A stretch of DNA of 6,887 bases, from the NCBI GenBank assembly GCA_017695055.1, contig JADILY010000121.1, positions 1 to 6,887 of the forward strand, written 5' to 3'. The notes beneath the pieces are model-generated. The model did not search any database. It worked only from the letters and a program-made list of their open reading frames with translations, and was not told where the DNA came from. A program made the position numbers and the translations under genes. Positions 6,814 through 6,887 of the stretch are shown here, in pieces (position 1 is the first letter of the stretch; the number at the start of each line of letters is the position of its first letter). This DNA comes from Merdivivens faecigallinarum (GTDB lineage: Bacteria > Bacteroidota > Bacteroidia > Bacteroidales > UBA932).

Positions 6814-6887
6814 ATGACGGAAAATATTTATCGCTCGCTTTCCCGCGAAGAATTCGATGATATCGCATCGAGGATAGTCTATGAAGA
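6814..6887 (+). CDS. Start of an unrecognised gene, cut by the window's right edge
   Basis: An open frame of 24 full codons starts at ATG 6814 and runs off the window. It begins MTENIYRSLSREEFDDIASR. AAAAGG, overlapping the carboxypeptidase stop, lies about eight bases before the ATG and could serve as a ribosome-binding site. The 12-base gap to the upstream stop suggests co-transcription with the carboxypeptidase gene. There is no signal peptide, so a cytoplasmic product is likely. The visible part is too short to assign a family. Confidence 0.6.
   Translation, partial: MTENIYRSLSREEFDDIASRIVYE

Noticed and set aside
1..6887. Search for tRNA, rRNA, CRISPR arrays, insertion-sequence ends and integrase sites.
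   Set aside because: None was recognised on reading both strands; all long stretches are accounted for by the genes listed.

Overview
The window looks like chromosomal DNA of a member of the Bacteroidota, probably a gut-type Bacteroidales. Supporting signs are a fimbrillin-family surface protein, a lipoprotein combining bacterial Ig-like (BIG2) and SUMF1/FGE modules, A/T-rich leaders mostly without strong Shine-Dalgarno sites, a TAnnTTTG-type promoter box, and a DnaK with a long G/N/S-rich tail ending in DVDYEEVK. Base composition is moderate and looks even across the window. No rRNA, tRNA, CRISPR array or mobile element was seen.

Layout. (1) Bases 1-3034, plus strand: two surface-protein genes in tandem, 48 bases apart. 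The first is the 5'-truncated C-terminal part of a fimbrillin-like protein with a DUF1566/FISUMP-like C-terminal module. The second is a complete lipoprotein: lipobox, short GPDGPDG spacer, two BIG2 domains, then a SUMF1/FGE-like domain that lacks the cysteine pair of true formylglycine-generating enzymes. A good rho-independent terminator follows. (2) Bases 3265-5205, minus strand: a complete, canonical dnaK with its own terminator. The two convergent units are separated by two hairpins, one for each strand. (3) Bases 5206-5364: the divergent control region between dnaK and the next gene, with a candidate promoter box and a perfect short palindrome. (4) Bases 5365-6801, plus strand: an exported M14 metallocarboxypeptidase whose N-terminal region resembles the cytosolic carboxypeptidase (CCP/AGBL) branch. 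It is followed 12 bases later by the first 24 codons of an unrecognised gene, probably in the same operon.

Functionally, the left pair is probably a cell-surface adhesion or ligand-binding unit, dnaK is housekeeping proteostasis, and the right unit is envelope peptide processing. Nothing links the three into one pathway. I found no clear evidence of a new multi-gene system. The points most worth a second look are the degenerate SUMF1 domain, the pairing of two proteins that end in probable C-type-lectin-like modules, and the altered substrate-binding motif of the M14 enzyme.
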